A stretch of DNA of 64,000 nt from Selaginella moellendorffii (GCF_000143415.4 NW_003314299.1:314979-378978), one strand, 5' to 3'; positions 44,040 to 54,818 are shown, counted from the first letter of the stretch. The notes: a model not told the origin generated them from the sequence alone. Translations and numbers: made by a program.

Positions 44040-45660
44040 TTAGACAAGCACGCTTGATTCCTCTGGCAACAGCACGCAACGTAGCTCCGACCTCTCAAAC
44101 TCCTTGAAGGATCGGTCACCAGTGATGTAGAACACAAAGGCGGGAGGGGACTTGTCAAGGATGTATGTCACTGCTCCAAGAGGGAGGCAGAGCATGGAGA
44201 CGTGTACCGCAGCGAGTGCTGCCACTAGCCAAGCGAAAAGAAAGCCGTAGCTTGGGTAAAGCGTCCAGGCCTTCCCGAGTACTGGGAGTGCCATGGCGAA
44301 GACCGAGTCGGAGATACCTTCCCTGCCAAAGAAACAGAAGAATATTAGAGAGCTTTGATTGATCAAAACTGTCACACCTGTAATCGAATGTCTGGAGATA
44401 TGGATCTACAACCGCTGAAATGCCTCCCGTGGAGCATCGAAACCAACTGAAGCCATTCTCCACAACACAGAAAGCATCGGCCTCTTTCGCCCGGGGACCG
44501 CTTGCTCCCCAAGTCGCGGCTGGTTGGAGCATGATATCAATCCTAGCACATTCACCAGAAACTTAGAGAACACCGTCATAACTTCGCTCTACCTCTTTTT
44601 CCCGGCCTGCCGCATCAGGTCTGGAAACTCGAAATCGTAACAAATAGCTCCTCCAATCCGCCCGAGCTCGGTCTTGATGGCAGGAAGAATGGGAACCCCT
44701 GGAGTTCCATACCACTCCATGAATGGAACCAAGTGGGATTTCCTGTAGCTAAATCCAATGGAGCCATCGGGAAGAACGAGGTCGAAATAGTTCCCGACGC
44801 TCGCGTCCTTGTACTCGTAAGTGATGCCAACGTAGGCACCGTGCTGGGAAGCGATCTGTCCGGCTTTGAATTGGAGAGAATCCCTCTCCTGTTTGAGGTC
44901 GAGTTTCACCGCAGCCTCGGACCAGAGCACCAGTCGATCGCCGGCTCGGAGGCGCCGGCTCGTCCTGTTGAGCATCAAATCCATGTCCTCGTAGAAGAGG
45001 ACCTTGCCCAGGACGCAAGAGACCGGCACTGTTTTCTTCATCGTGAGGGCGATGTCCTTCTGGAAGAAATCCCCCGAGAAAATGGAGACCCTGGCGCTGC
45101 CGTAGAACAAGATCGAGAGAGCAATGGCTCCAAACGCCAGGGAGTGGCCGCGATGCATCTGCGTAGCACGCTTCTTGTCGGATTTTTCCATCTTGGAAAG
45201 ATTCTCGTTGAGAACGGCCCTGTCGTGGAGAATCGCCGAGAACCACGCCATGAGGAATGCGATCCCATCGATCCCCCACATGCCGGCGCTCATCACCAAC
45301 GGCAAGATTGTAACCTGGGAAACGGCGGGATGGAGGAAGGAGCCGACGCCGCCGAATCGATTCCACAACAACCATGCCGTGGTCCAGATCGACGAGAATA
45401 CCAGCGGCTGGACGTTCTTGCTCGGTCAAAACGCTTCCTGTAGCCGATGCTTGCAAGAAATGGGAGGAGAAGAAACCACAGCGCCAGTGCCCAGATTATT
45501 CCCACAATTGGCACACTGCTGGCCGTGGAGTTGTCCGGGCTCACCTTTCCCGGGAAGAATGCCAAGAATGCCAGGCTCGCGGCAGTGGTGTGGAGGATGA
45601 GCGTCAGGAGAATTGTGAGCTCCGCAGAGCTCCATGAGCAAGAATTGTGCTAAATCCCTG
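44040..45660 (-). CDS. Apolipoprotein N-acyltransferase-like membrane protein (nitrilase superfamily)
   Basis: Bacterial Lnt moves an acyl chain from phospholipid to lipoprotein N-termini with a Glu-Lys-Cys triad. Here all three are visible: Glu in 'LVLWSEAAVK' (near 44920), Lys in FSYRKSHLVPFMEWYGTPG (near 44740), Cys in GGAICYDFEFPDLMRQAG (near 44640). The Glu after LVPF and the Tyr after Cys, also essential in E. coli, are kept; the next Glu is Asp. Hydrophobic helices precede the domain (LTILLTLILHTTAASLAFLA, 'VGIIWALALWFLLLPFLASI', GIDGIAFLMAWFSAIL) and one follows it (SYGFLFAWLVAALAAVHVSM), as in Lnt. Exons that keep phase: to 44593, 44542-44378, 44332-44040; introns 50 and 45 nt, GT-AG. 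One frame change near 45405-45430 is unexplained (frameshift or error). The start is uncertain, since TAG closes the frame just 5' of about 45650. The role in a plant is unknown. Confidence 0.75.
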
Positions 45661-46019
45661 ATTTGTGGAAGAAATGCAGGAGGAAAAATGGTTGGAGCCA
45701 AGAACAAATTGCAACAGATTGGAAACCAAAGAAGAAAGTGCACGCCACCGAGAAAATGGCCAACAGTGCCACCTTCTTCATATCTTGTGGTAATTTATAT
45801 TCTTATTATTATAAGGTGAAAGGAAAATACTATAAATATTTAGGGAATATACCTTAATCTAGCCGTTTTAATTTTTTCACTCATAAAATTCGTTTGTAAT
45901 CAGTGTTTAATACTATATCTTAAATATAGACCAAACGTCTAAAGTTAACTGAAATCTTTGGGAGGAAAAAAATGTACTATTTGACTTTCTTATAATACAA
46001 GACTCCTATCCCCTTGCCC
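45661..46019. other. Upstream region of the LNT-like gene
   Basis: AT-rich, no gene recognised. It would hold the promoter and possibly a first exon of the minus-strand gene: the frame at 45743-45634 is open ('LFLAPTIFPPAFLPQIRDLA') but cannot be joined securely. Confidence 0.4.
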
Positions 46020-46690
46020 ATATTTACATCTTCTTTCCCACTTGTATTTTTTGGATTATAAAATATAAAATAATTATATTTGTTTAAGCTGTCACTTAGA
46101 AGTCATTAATGTTTTGATATGGATATAAGATAACTCACCATCATTTAAAGAATTCTTTTGATTCTTGGATTGTAAATTTTTGAATTTTCACTTTGTTCCC
46201 ACAAAGTTGCAAAAGCTATTGGAAGCAATCCAAAAAATATTACGTTCAAACAAAGCTATTGTTCTTAGAACAATCTAACCACACTAGTTGCATAAATTTT
46301 TTAACTTATTTGTAAATTATGAGTAATCAAAGAGAATGACTTGCATAAAAGTTCAAATATAAAGGGAAAGAACCATTTTTCAATTAGTTAAGAATTTTAA
46401 GATATTTAGGGTTAAGTGACTTCCCGGAAATCTAAACTCTATTGATTAACTAAAGGAACTATACTATATATTTGATTAATATTTAGCAAAAGAATCAGGC
46501 TCTCAGAAGAATGTTACTTAAGAGATGATCAAATATAGAGGGAAAGGGCCCATGAATAAAAATGTATATTTTTTTCCAATTGGTTAAAGATGAAATATAG
46601 AAAGAAAGAGTATATGAATAAAATATTATATTCCAATAATTAAGGGTATTGGGATATTGGGTCTTGGGATAACCACCTTTACCACTAACT
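46020..46690. repeat. Right inverted arm: AT-rich repeat with Cassandra-like LTR remains
   Basis: Reverse-complement partner of 40350-40985. At 46410-46432 it reads GGTTAAGTGACTTCCCGGAA, a decayed 5S-type box; 46530-46680 holds a second eroded copy (AAAGGGCCCATGAATAAAAA, CCAATTGGTTAA). Confidence 0.6.
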
Positions 46691-46820
46691 TTGATATTTT
46701 AAGATATTCTACCATTTAATAATTAGATTAGTTTTGTATTTAAACACTTTTTTAGTATATTCTAGTTTATTCTACTTTTAAGTTGGGTTGATCAATTAGG
46801 TTAAAAAATAATACTAAACA
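46691..46820. repeat. AT-rich repeat shared with 63700-63845
   Basis: Reverse complement matches 63700-63845 (CTAGAATATACTAAAAA, GTGTTTAAATACAAA, GGTAGAATATCTTAAAATAT). Confidence 0.7.
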
Positions 46821-46899
46821 TAAGTATATGGTTATAATGCCTTATACTAATATTAGTATAGTGAGATTTTAGTAGTTGTTAGATTGGTTTCAATTCAAA

Positions 46900-49216
46900 C
46901 CACTCACTTTTGTATATCAATTAGGATTTTTGGGCTAATTGATATGCACATTTTTTGTATTCCCTTTCCATATTCCATGCACTTGCATTGCACTCACATT
47001 AGTGGAAATGAGGGGCATCTTTGATTGTCTTTGAAGAGTGTTTGGATTTGGGATTTTGGTTTAAATTTAACTTTTGCATCATTTAGATCTAGCTTTTCTG
47101 TTTTCTTTCTTTTATTCTTTCCTTTTGTTTAGATTTAACTTTTGCATTGTCTAAATCTCCCTTTCCTTCTTTTCATTTCTTTGCTTTTACTTTTTCTCCT
47201 TTTCATTCATCTTCATGGTAGAGTAGCAATCTCCTCCTCTTTTAACTTTGGAGTAGCACTTGGTGCAATTGTTTGATGCTATGCAATTGTAGTTGAATAA
47301 CCAATTGATGGCATTCATAGCATGTGGTATAACTCTTTCTACTCTTAGTGCTAATCCTCGCATTTGGCTGAATTTCTTTCGTAGGAATCCTAAGGATGAT
47401 GTGTATTATTGGTTCGATTATTTCCACATATCATTTTTAGGATGATGTTTAATGTTTATGTGAATTTTGCATATGTCTCCAAAGGATGGCACTATAGTGG
47501 TACAATGGTTTAGGCACAACTACTCATGGGGATTGGAGTATTCTCTCAGATGTCTTCAAATGCACATTCGGACATGCCAACAATTGTGATGACACCTTCT
47601 AACAATTGTATCATCTTCGTCAAGGGCTATCTGAGTTGGTGATGCAACTTGGCGTTTGTTTCCAAAGCTTCTTGCTTCGTGCAGAGCCAAATATGTCAGA
47701 GCAGATCAAACTAGGAATGTTGTGGCTAGCACTTCGTTAAGATCTTGTAAGACTTGTGCATGCACTTGATTTAGCCACCCTTGACGATGCCCTTCACTTG
47801 GTACAACGTTATGAGATGTTGCTTCTTCCATTTCTCATTACACGTCCTTTAGCTCTACTTCTTGTGGGAGCTAGTCCTATTCTAATAGAAGTTGATGGTG
47901 TTGCTACTTGAGTTTAAGGACAAGAGTGAGGATGTAGTTGTGGCCGTGATGTTCATTATTGGGCATGTGATGACATTAATCACACTTATCGGCATTGTTG
48001 GCGTTTTTCAGATTGGTGACTTCCATTTTCTAGGTGGAGACCTTGGCATCAACAACGTCTTATTGGTGCTATTGCAGTGAAAGGTCTAAACACCGAGATG
48101 CATCTGGGAAATAAAGAGTCACACGAGTAATGGAGGGACTTTGCATGAATAAGTTGGTGACCCTTCCATTTTTCTTTCAAGAGTATTATTAAGGGGTTCA
48201 CTTGGCACTAATTCATCGAGTGTTTACTTTCCAAGTTTGTAATTATAACAAAAGGGTTTTCTATTATTCTCTCCGTATTGGTTGATACAAAATTCAAGTT
48301 TATCTTCTATTGCTCAACTTGTTGCCACACATTGCCCTCTACATTTACATCGTGTGGCAGAGCCAATTTTCATTCTTTATAGCAACGGTTGTACGCATGC
48401 ATGTGCATGGGATGAGGCAGACCTAATTGTGCTTATAAGTGATCTTGAGCTTGGGTTGCAGGCATTGTGGGTGGTGCCAAGTTAAGCTTTTGACGTTATC
48501 CTTAGTATAGATTGGTTGTAGTGCAATCATGCCAAGTGTGACTTTGAGGCTTCTCTCCCTTCTTTTATACTTCTTTATATTTCATTTATTCCTCTCACTT
48601 CTGTACCTCTTTGTCCCTTTGCTTCCATTACTTTTGTCTCACCATTACTTCCTTCTTTGTTTCTATCTTATTCTACTCTTCCTTTTTTGGATTCCTTTGA
48701 CGGTCTTTGTATTGTAGCAGTTGACCAGTTAATGAAGGAGCATGTTAATCTCTTTGAATTTAACCTATCATCTAGGGCCAAAATTACCACACATCATTTG
48801 ATTCCAATTGGGGATGCTTGTCTAATCAAGGTTTATGTTCATCGTTAGTCACCCAAAGAGATCAAGATTTTATGTGCAAACTTCAAGGAGATGTTAGAAA
48901 AAGGTGTTATTCAAAAGTTGTGGAGTCTTTGGGCATGTGAACCTCATATTGTGATGAAGCATAATAAGAGTATTCATTTCTGCATCAATTATTATCCATT
49001 AAACAAGATGATGATCTTGGATGTGTACCTTTTTCCTCACACTACTGATCTCTTAGATCACTTGGGGATAAGTCGTTGGTTCACTAAGTTAGATTTTTCT
49101 TCTGGGTACTAGCAAGTATCGATAGTTGAAAACAATATTCTTAAGACTGCTTCTCATACACCATTTAGTTTATATGAGTTCTTGGTGATGCCATTTGGTT
49201 TGAACAATTCTCTAAT
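46900..49216 (+). pseudogene. Eroded Ty3/gypsy element (family 4), gag to early RT
   Basis: 47360-47450 gives gag-like pieces in shifting frames. 48891-49112 is clear RT N-terminal sequence: 'MLEKGVIQKLWSLWACEPHI' and 'CINYYPLNKMMILDVYLFPH', then 'DLLDHLGISRWFTKLDFSSG', followed at 49174-49203 by '[13 protein letters not shown]'. The RT is then cut by the Gyp1 LTR at 49217. Stops and frameshifts throughout. The continuation expected after the Gyp1 insertion is not found beyond the gap at 54603, so the far side is missing or mis-joined. Confidence 0.65.
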
Positions 49217-49686
49217 TGTAAGGAACCAACTCCCCGAGGTGTCGAAGGCTAAAGGATCCCCAAAGCATGACCAAAATGACAAAGAGTTCATTGGATAGGA
49301 CCGAGTTTGAGATCGAGTCCAAGACCGACTCTGAGACCGAGTTCGAGATGGAGTCTGGGATCGAGTCCGAGGTTGACTCGGAGACCGAGTTTGAGACCGA
49401 GTTCAAGACAGAGTCCGAGATCCGAAATTGAGTCTGAAGTCGAGTCCGAGATCAGGTCCGAGATCGAGTCCGAGATTGAGTCTGAAGTTGGGTTCGAGAT
49501 CGAGTCCGAGATCGAGTCCGAAGTCGGGTCCGAGATCGAGTTCAAGATCGAGTCCGAGACCGAGTCCGAGTACTAATACAGGTCAAGGGGTGAAAGCCCA
49601 AAGCGTGCGTCTCCTGGGGGGGAGAGGGGGCTATAGGGGGTTCCAAAAGTATAGTAGGGATAGTGAGGTCCAAAAACCAGTCTTGA
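49217..49686 (+). repeat. Gyp1 5' LTR, truncated
   Basis: Matches 6419-6910 of the reference LTR, array at 49300-49575; ends after CAGTCTTGAAAG. Confidence 0.75.
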
Positions 49687-49689
49687 AAG

Positions 49690-50583
49690 TATAAACCAAA
49701 GCCCCCACTGGTATTCAAAGGAGTGAATGACTATAAGGTGGTGGAGGATTGGTTTTATAATATGGAGAACTATTTCCGAGTGTTGTGGTTACCAAGCTCA
49801 GAGAAGGTCCCATGTGCAAAACCATACTTGGCAGAAAACACTAAGTTTTGGTGGAGAATGATAGAGGCCAACGAAGGACTAATGGCCATTTGGGAAATGA
49901 TGAAGGCGAGGATCCGTGTGACTTATATTCCCCCGAATGCTACTCTGCACCTAAGGGATGAGTTGAGTAGGCTGAAGCAAACCAGAACTATTCAAGAGTA
50001 TATAAATGGGTTTATGGCAAAGAGGATACTAGTCACAGATATGGGTGATATGGATGCGTTCCATGCCTTCATATCAGGCTTGCAAACCTGGGCTCGCGGT
50101 GAGGTGATGTGTTGGAACCCAACCAACTACAAGCTATAGCTACAGCTACCAACTACAGCTATTAAGGTGCATTTCCATGATAACCTGCGAAAGGGGAACA
50201 CAACGGGGTCGAAGTCCACGTTTAGCAAAAGGGCCAAACCAAGGGGAACATATAGCAAAAGGAAATTCAAGAAGAGTTTCTCTAAGAATGAGTCAGGATT
50301 CCGGAGAGGCAAATTCAATAGCTAGCGAGTGAGTATATGTAGGAGTCAAGTAAAAAGAGACAAACCTACAGATAAGAAGGGCAAGTCAGCTAGTAGCGTG
50401 GGAAACAACATATGCTACAACTGTGGTGAAATGGGACACTTTTCAAAGGAATATCCCTACCCAAAAAAGGCCAGAGCCAATATGGCCATTAAGTCGGGTA
50501 AAATCCAAATTGATGTACGTGTTCCAGTCCCTAACTCAAAGTTACTCATTACACAAGCAACTTTGGTAGACAGTCGTTCATGA
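49690..50583 (+). pseudogene. Gyp1 gag (truncated) with degenerate CCHC zinc knuckle
   Basis: Gag builds the particle and binds element RNA. 49723-50139 gives the retrotransposon gag fold: 'VVEDWFYNMENYFRVLWLPS', then 'AENTKFWWRMIEANEG', then 'LRDELSRLKQTRTIQEYING' and 'FHAFISGLQTWARGEVMCWN'. A stop at 50137-50139 and one at 50323-50325 split it. The knuckle at about 50410-50460 reads CYNCGEMGHFSKEYP: the fourth zinc ligand Cys is Tyr. The start is lost with the 5' deletion. Confidence 0.8.
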
Positions 50584-50599
50584 CATCTACTAACCCTCT

Positions 50600-50930
50600 A
50601 AGGGAAGCTTGGAGGTAGCTTTGTTAAGATCCTTATTGACACAGGTGCTTCGGATAATTTTGTGGTTGTAGACATAGTTCGGCAAGCCAGACTAACGGTG
50701 TAGCGACTGGGTGAACTAAGGATTATAGAGTTTGTTCAAGGTAGCCAAAGCACCGATGAGGTACTTCGACAAGCGAGAGTTAAAGTGGGGACATGGAAAG
50801 TAGACATGGATTTCACCGTGTTGGACATGGCAGGATTTGATGTAATCTTCAGCATGGATTGGTTCAATTGGTTCGTGGTAGCCCTGCATGGACAAAGTAG
50901 GAACTTTATGGTACTAGCAAATGCCAAGGA
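50600..50930 (+). pseudogene. Gyp1 aspartic protease
   Basis: Pepsin-like retroviral-type protease that cuts Gag-Pol. LGGSFVKILIDTGASDNFVV carries the catalytic D-T-G. A TAG at 50701-50703 and a TGA at 50581-50583 interrupt the frame. 'AGFDVIFSMDWFNWF' follows, a usual block downstream of the active site. Confidence 0.75.
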
Positions 50931-50942
50931 GAAAGATCCAGG

Positions 50943-51764
50943 GTGGAGGCCCAGGATCTAAAGGTAGGGCAATGCAAGGCCAAAGATTCCTACCTAAACT
51001 TGGTGTCCACAAGAGGACAACTCATTAAAGGAACTAAAACAGCATTTTTGTGCTTACCCTCAGTGAGGAGTGACAAAAGATCGGGAACAAAAGAAGTACC
51101 TTTAGTGATCCAGCGAGTGTTGGACCAATTCCAGGATATCATGTCGGAGGAGCTACCAGCGGGGTTGCCCCCTACACGACCGATAGAACACAAGATTGAG
51201 CTGGTCGAGGGTGCTAAGGCTGTGGTTCGTCCCCCCTATCATTTAAACGAAAAGGAACTCGAGGAGCTCAAGCACCAACTAGAGGAGTTGGTGGACAAAG
51301 GGTATGTTAGGTTAAGCAAGTCGCCGTATGGGGCGTCGGTGTTATTTGTGGAAAAGAAAGATGGATCTATGCGCATGTGCATAGACTACCGGTTGCTCAA
51401 CAAGTATACAAAGAAGAACAAGTACCCTTTGCCAAGGATTAAGGACCTGTTCGATAAGTTGGGAAAGGCAAAATACTTCTTGAAGATCGACCTAAGGTCA
51501 GGATACTACCAGATTAGGGTAGTAGAGGAAGATGTCGAGAAGACAATCTGTCGAACAAGGTATGGAAACTTCGAGTTTCTAGTGATGCCCTTCGGGCTAT
51601 GTAGTGCACCGGCAACATTTTCAGCGTTGATAAACCATATCTTTGTATCCTATATGGATCATTTCGTGGTTGTCTATATTGACGACATTTTGATCTATAG
51701 CAAGACACTAGAAAAGCATGCCAAACACTTGACGAAGGTGTTTGAGAAGTTAAGGGAACACTAG
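50943..51764 (+). pseudogene. Gyp1 reverse transcriptase
   Basis: 273 codons. Domain order as in Ty3/gypsy: '[20 protein letters not shown]' linker, '[13 protein letters not shown]', '[14 protein letters not shown]', '[15 protein letters not shown]' (first catalytic Asp), [15 protein letters not shown], and [20 protein letters not shown] with an intact YIDD box. It stops at 51762-51764 (TAG before LYAKESKC). The thumb and connection are deleted: KESKCN runs straight into the RNase H region. Confidence 0.88.
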
Positions 51765-51791
51765 CTGTATGCTAAAGAGAGCAAATGTAAC

Positions 51792-52478
51792 TTGATATTA
51801 CCAAATTTTGGTAAGGACTTTGAGGTAGAAACGGATGCTTCGGACTTTGTGTTGGGCACAATGTTGAAGCAGGACAACCATCCAGTAGCGTTCTTCTTGA
51901 AAAAGTTGGATAAAGCTCAGCGAAAGTGGCCTACCCATGAGAAGGAATTGTTTGCGGTGGTCAATGCGCTCAGTGGAGACACTACCATGGGAGACACTTC
52001 AAGGTTTATATGGATGGCAATGAAACACTTCTTATCACAACCCGACCTGAGGGGGAAACAGAGTCGGTGGGCCAATGCTTTGGTCGAGTTTGATTGCAAG
52101 ATTCTGTACAAGCCTGGGAAGAGCAACATCGTGGCAGATGTTCTAAGTCGAAAAGTGAGCTTGAAGTTGGCGATATCCAGCACAATGACAACCTTTTGGG
52201 ATGATGTACGGACAGCATATGAGAACGATGGTCTAGCACAAGAAGTGTTGCTAAGGAATCTAGAGGCGCAAGAAGCTCACCAGAGAGGTGAGCTGCCAAT
52301 GGAAGAGAAAACGGGTTATGTGGTATGCAATGGACTCATCTATTACAAACAAACAAAGGTGTATATTCCAGAAGGGGAACTAAGGAAAGTAGCTTTAAAA
52401 GAGTGTCATAATGAACCTCTTGCGGGACACGGCAGAGTGCCCAAAATGATGGGCTTACTCAAGAGGAAGTATCACTAG
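51792..52478 (+). pseudogene. Gyp1 RNase H and integrase N-terminal region
   Basis: 'FEVETDASDFVLGTML' is the RNase H start (Asp), and 'THEKELFAVVNAL' holds its Glu; the next segment is scrambled near 51980. 'KPGKSNIVADVLSRK' closes RNase H. 'VYIPEGELRKVALKECHNEP' and 'LAGHGRVPKMMGLLKRKYH' begin the integrase HHCC domain. TAG at 52476-52478 replaces the Trp of 'KYHWP'. Confidence 0.85.
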
Positions 52479-53385
52479 CCAGATATGGCTAAAAACATCC
52501 AAGACTATGTAAAGACATGTCCAATATGTCAGCAGGTCAAAGCCGTGATTAAGGTTAGTGGGCACTTGTTACAAAGCATCCCAATTCCAGATTGTCCATA
52601 GGAATGTTTTATGATGGACTTCATCACGGGACTCCCCCTAAGTGGGGTTTGATGCGATATTCGTGGTGGTGGACTGATTTTTGAAGATGGTACATTTCAT
52701 ACCCACCATAATGGAAGTGGATGCAGAAGGTGTGGCGAAGCTGTCCTTCGAACAAGTGGTTCAAGTGTAAGAAAGGCTGGAAGAGATCATCTTAGATTGA
52801 GATAAGATCTTCACTAGTAGGTTCTGGACAACTCTCCTGGAACAATATCGCACCAAGTTGAAATTTAGCACAGCCTATCACCCACAGACAGATATGGGGT
52901 ATTAAGTCAAGTTTGATGGCACTAACACTTCTTGACTGACAGACAAACGGAAAGGGTGAATAGGCAGCTGAAGGATTATTTGCGATGCTATATCTCGGGA
53001 GACCAGGCCAATTGGGTAAGTCATTTGGGACTTGCAGAAATGTGTTACAACAACTCACCACATTCTAGTATCGGGGTGAGTCCATGGGAAGTTATCAATA
53101 GGCGAGCTATTGAAGGTCCTGTGGAACTTGGCGTGGCCGAGTACCATGGAGAGTTACCCGCAATGGAGGCATTCACGGCGGAAAGACTCAACATTTGGAA
53201 TCTAGTAGGGGATTCCTTGGAACAGGCTCAACAAAGGCAGACCAAGTACGTGAACCAGAAGCGCTGGGATGTAGAATTCCAAGTTAGGGAGAAGGTGTGG
53301 CTGAACACCAAGAACCTTAGGCTACCAAGTGGGATCAGCCGAAAGTTGACCCAAAAGTAAAAATGCATGTATTCCTGGAAATGAA
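52479..53385 (+). pseudogene. Gyp1 integrase core with intron-like insertion
   Basis: CPICQQVK completes the HHCC domain; DFITGLPL holds the first core Asp; several frameshifts follow (52640-52800). '[13 protein letters not shown]' is then split by an inserted segment (52892-52942) before 'QTERVNRQLKDYLRCYISGD', where the catalytic Glu lies. 53040-53360 matches 5265-5585 of the other copy. Confidence 0.82.
52892..52942 (+). other. Intron-like insertion in integrase, second copy
   Basis: Same insertion as 24040-24086, with a CTAAC branch-point-like string at 52922-52926 and a CAG end. Donor GT at 52899-52900 if the left edge is shifted. Contains in-frame stops. Confidence 0.5.
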
Positions 53386-53860
53386 TTGATCTTGAGTTCC
53401 TTAAGCAGGTTCACGGGGCCTTACAAGATTAAGGCACAAATCAGTAAAGTGGCTTACCGTTTCCGACTTCCTCAAGAGATGGGGAAAATGCACCCAGTGT
53501 TCCATGTGAACCTACTCAAACCGTGCTTTGAGGATCCGCTTCACAAGAACCAAATGAGACCTTTACTTGAGGTTATCCAAGGGGAAGAGGAATACGAAGT
53601 GAAGGTCATCCTCAATGCGTGCAAGAGCAAGTGATAAGGACACAAGGTGAGAAAGTTCTATGTGAAGTGGAAAGGATTTCCACACTGCGAAGTAATATGG
53701 GAACCGGAGCAGAACTTAGCAAACGCGCGAGATCTAGTGGAGGAATTTTTGCAAGGCAGAACTCTATGTACTTATGCAAAGTTCAATTAAAAGCATCCAT
53801 TTGTGGAGTTGAGCAATGGCATATGTTAGGACCCGAAGGTAAGCTAATTAGCATGGGTTA
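53386..53860 (+). pseudogene. Gyp1 integrase C-terminus and chromodomain
   Basis: 'MHPVFHVNLLKPCFEDPLHK' then 'EEEYEVKVILNACKSK', TGA at 53632-53634, then KFYVKWKGFPHCEVIWEPEQ in another block, a fuller chromodomain than the copy at 5900. Aromatic residues of the chromobox (Y, W, W) are present across the break. Confidence 0.8.
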
Positions 53861-54184
53861 ACTAGGTCGACCAGGCGTAAAGAACTACGCCTGACTCCCC
53901 ACAAAGATGTCAAATCCATAGACGTATTTTACAGAGGTTGGGTTCGAGTCCCAACCCCCTAGTAAAGCAAGGTTGGGTTCAAGTCCCAACCCCATACTAG
54001 GGCATGGTGGGGTGAGGAGTATAGGGACACCTATATTCTATTGTCATGGGCTTTTGGCCAGGGAGGCTAACTTAGGCACACCACTAAGTGAGGGGATGCC
54101 CCCAGAGACGTAGTCAACAAGTCGTAGGATTAAAAAGAAAGACATTCGATATGGGCATCGAACTTCTTTTATGGGTGGTGGAGT
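53861..54184 (+). other. Gyp1 3' non-coding module, second copy
   Basis: Same order as 6100-6418: GGCGTA-type stem, T-arm-like TTGGG-TTCGAGT-CCCAA (about 53938-53954), second T-arm-like hairpin, GGGGATGCCCCC hairpin, TTCGAT/ATCGAA (54145-54162) and the polypurine tract. Confidence 0.65.
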
Positions 54185-54602
54185 TGTAAGGAACCAACTC
54201 CCCGAGGTGTCAAAGGCTAAAAGATCCCCAAAATCATGACCGAAATGATAAAGAGTTCATCGGATGGGACCGAGTCTAAGATCGAGTCCAAAACCAACTC
54301 TGAGAATGAGTTCGAGATGGAGTCCGGGATCGAGTCCGAGGCCGACTCAGAGACCAAGTTTGAGACCAAGTTCAAGACAGAGTCCAAGATCTAAAATCGG
54401 GTCCAAGACCGAGTCCGAAATTGAGTCCGAAGTCGAGTCCGAGATCGGGTCCGAGATCAAATCCGAGATCGAGTCCGAGACCAAGTCCAAAGTTGGGTCT
54501 GAGATCGAGTCCGAGACCAAGTCTAAGTACTAATATAGGTCAAGGGGTGAAAGCCCAAAGCGTGCGTCTCCCAGGGAGGGAGGGGGGGGGGGGGGGGGGG
54601 GG
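54185..54602 (+). repeat. Gyp1 3' LTR, first part, ending in a G run at the gap
   Basis: TGTAAGGAACC start; array 54265-54535; then GTGAAAGCCCAAAGCGTGCG and a run of about 20 G. The assembly breaks right at the G run. Confidence 0.8.
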
Positions 54603-54702
54603 NNNNNNNNNNNNNNNNNNNNNNNNNNNNNNNNNNNNNNNNNNNNNNNNNNNNNNNNNNNNNNNNNNNNNNNNNNNNNNNNNNNNNNNNNNNNNNNNNN
54701 NN
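54603..54702. other. Assembly gap (100 N)
   Basis: Placeholder of unknown size; any frame crossing it is meaningless. Confidence 1.
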
Positions 54703-54761
54703 CTGCTTCATGGGCGTATGAATTGACGGGTCTAACGTATATCGGAGCAAAGGCTTGCAGT

Positions 54762-54783
54762 ATCGCATGGGGCCCCATGCCAT
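54762..54783. repeat. 22-bp hairpin motif copy B1
   Basis: GCATGGGGCCCCATGC core is a perfect palindrome; the left outer base pair is changed (ATCG for ATGG). Confidence 0.7.
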
Positions 54784-54818
54784 CCCAGTGAATATGTTGG
54801 CCGTTAGATTGTAAGGTT

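Larger units (their letters stand above)
49217..54602 (+). mobile_element. Gyp1 chromovirus, defective, plus strand
   Basis: Order: 5' LTR fragment 49217-49686, gag, CCHC knuckle, protease, RT, RNase H, integrase, chromodomain, hairpin module, 3' LTR from 54185 into the gap. The 5' LTR stops at about 49686 and is joined straight to mid-gag (KPPLVFKGVNDYKVVEDWF), so the 3' half of the LTR, the primer site and the gag start are deleted. The element cannot replicate by itself. Confidence 0.85.

Noticed and set aside
43804-44158. ORFs crossing the 43926 gap
   Set aside because: The N run is read through as X; gap size and frame are unknown.
44733-45443. 236-codon plus-strand ORF opposite the LNT-like gene
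   Set aside because: It is antisense to the nitrilase core, which has the catalytic motifs and matching introns; a GC-rich shadow frame.
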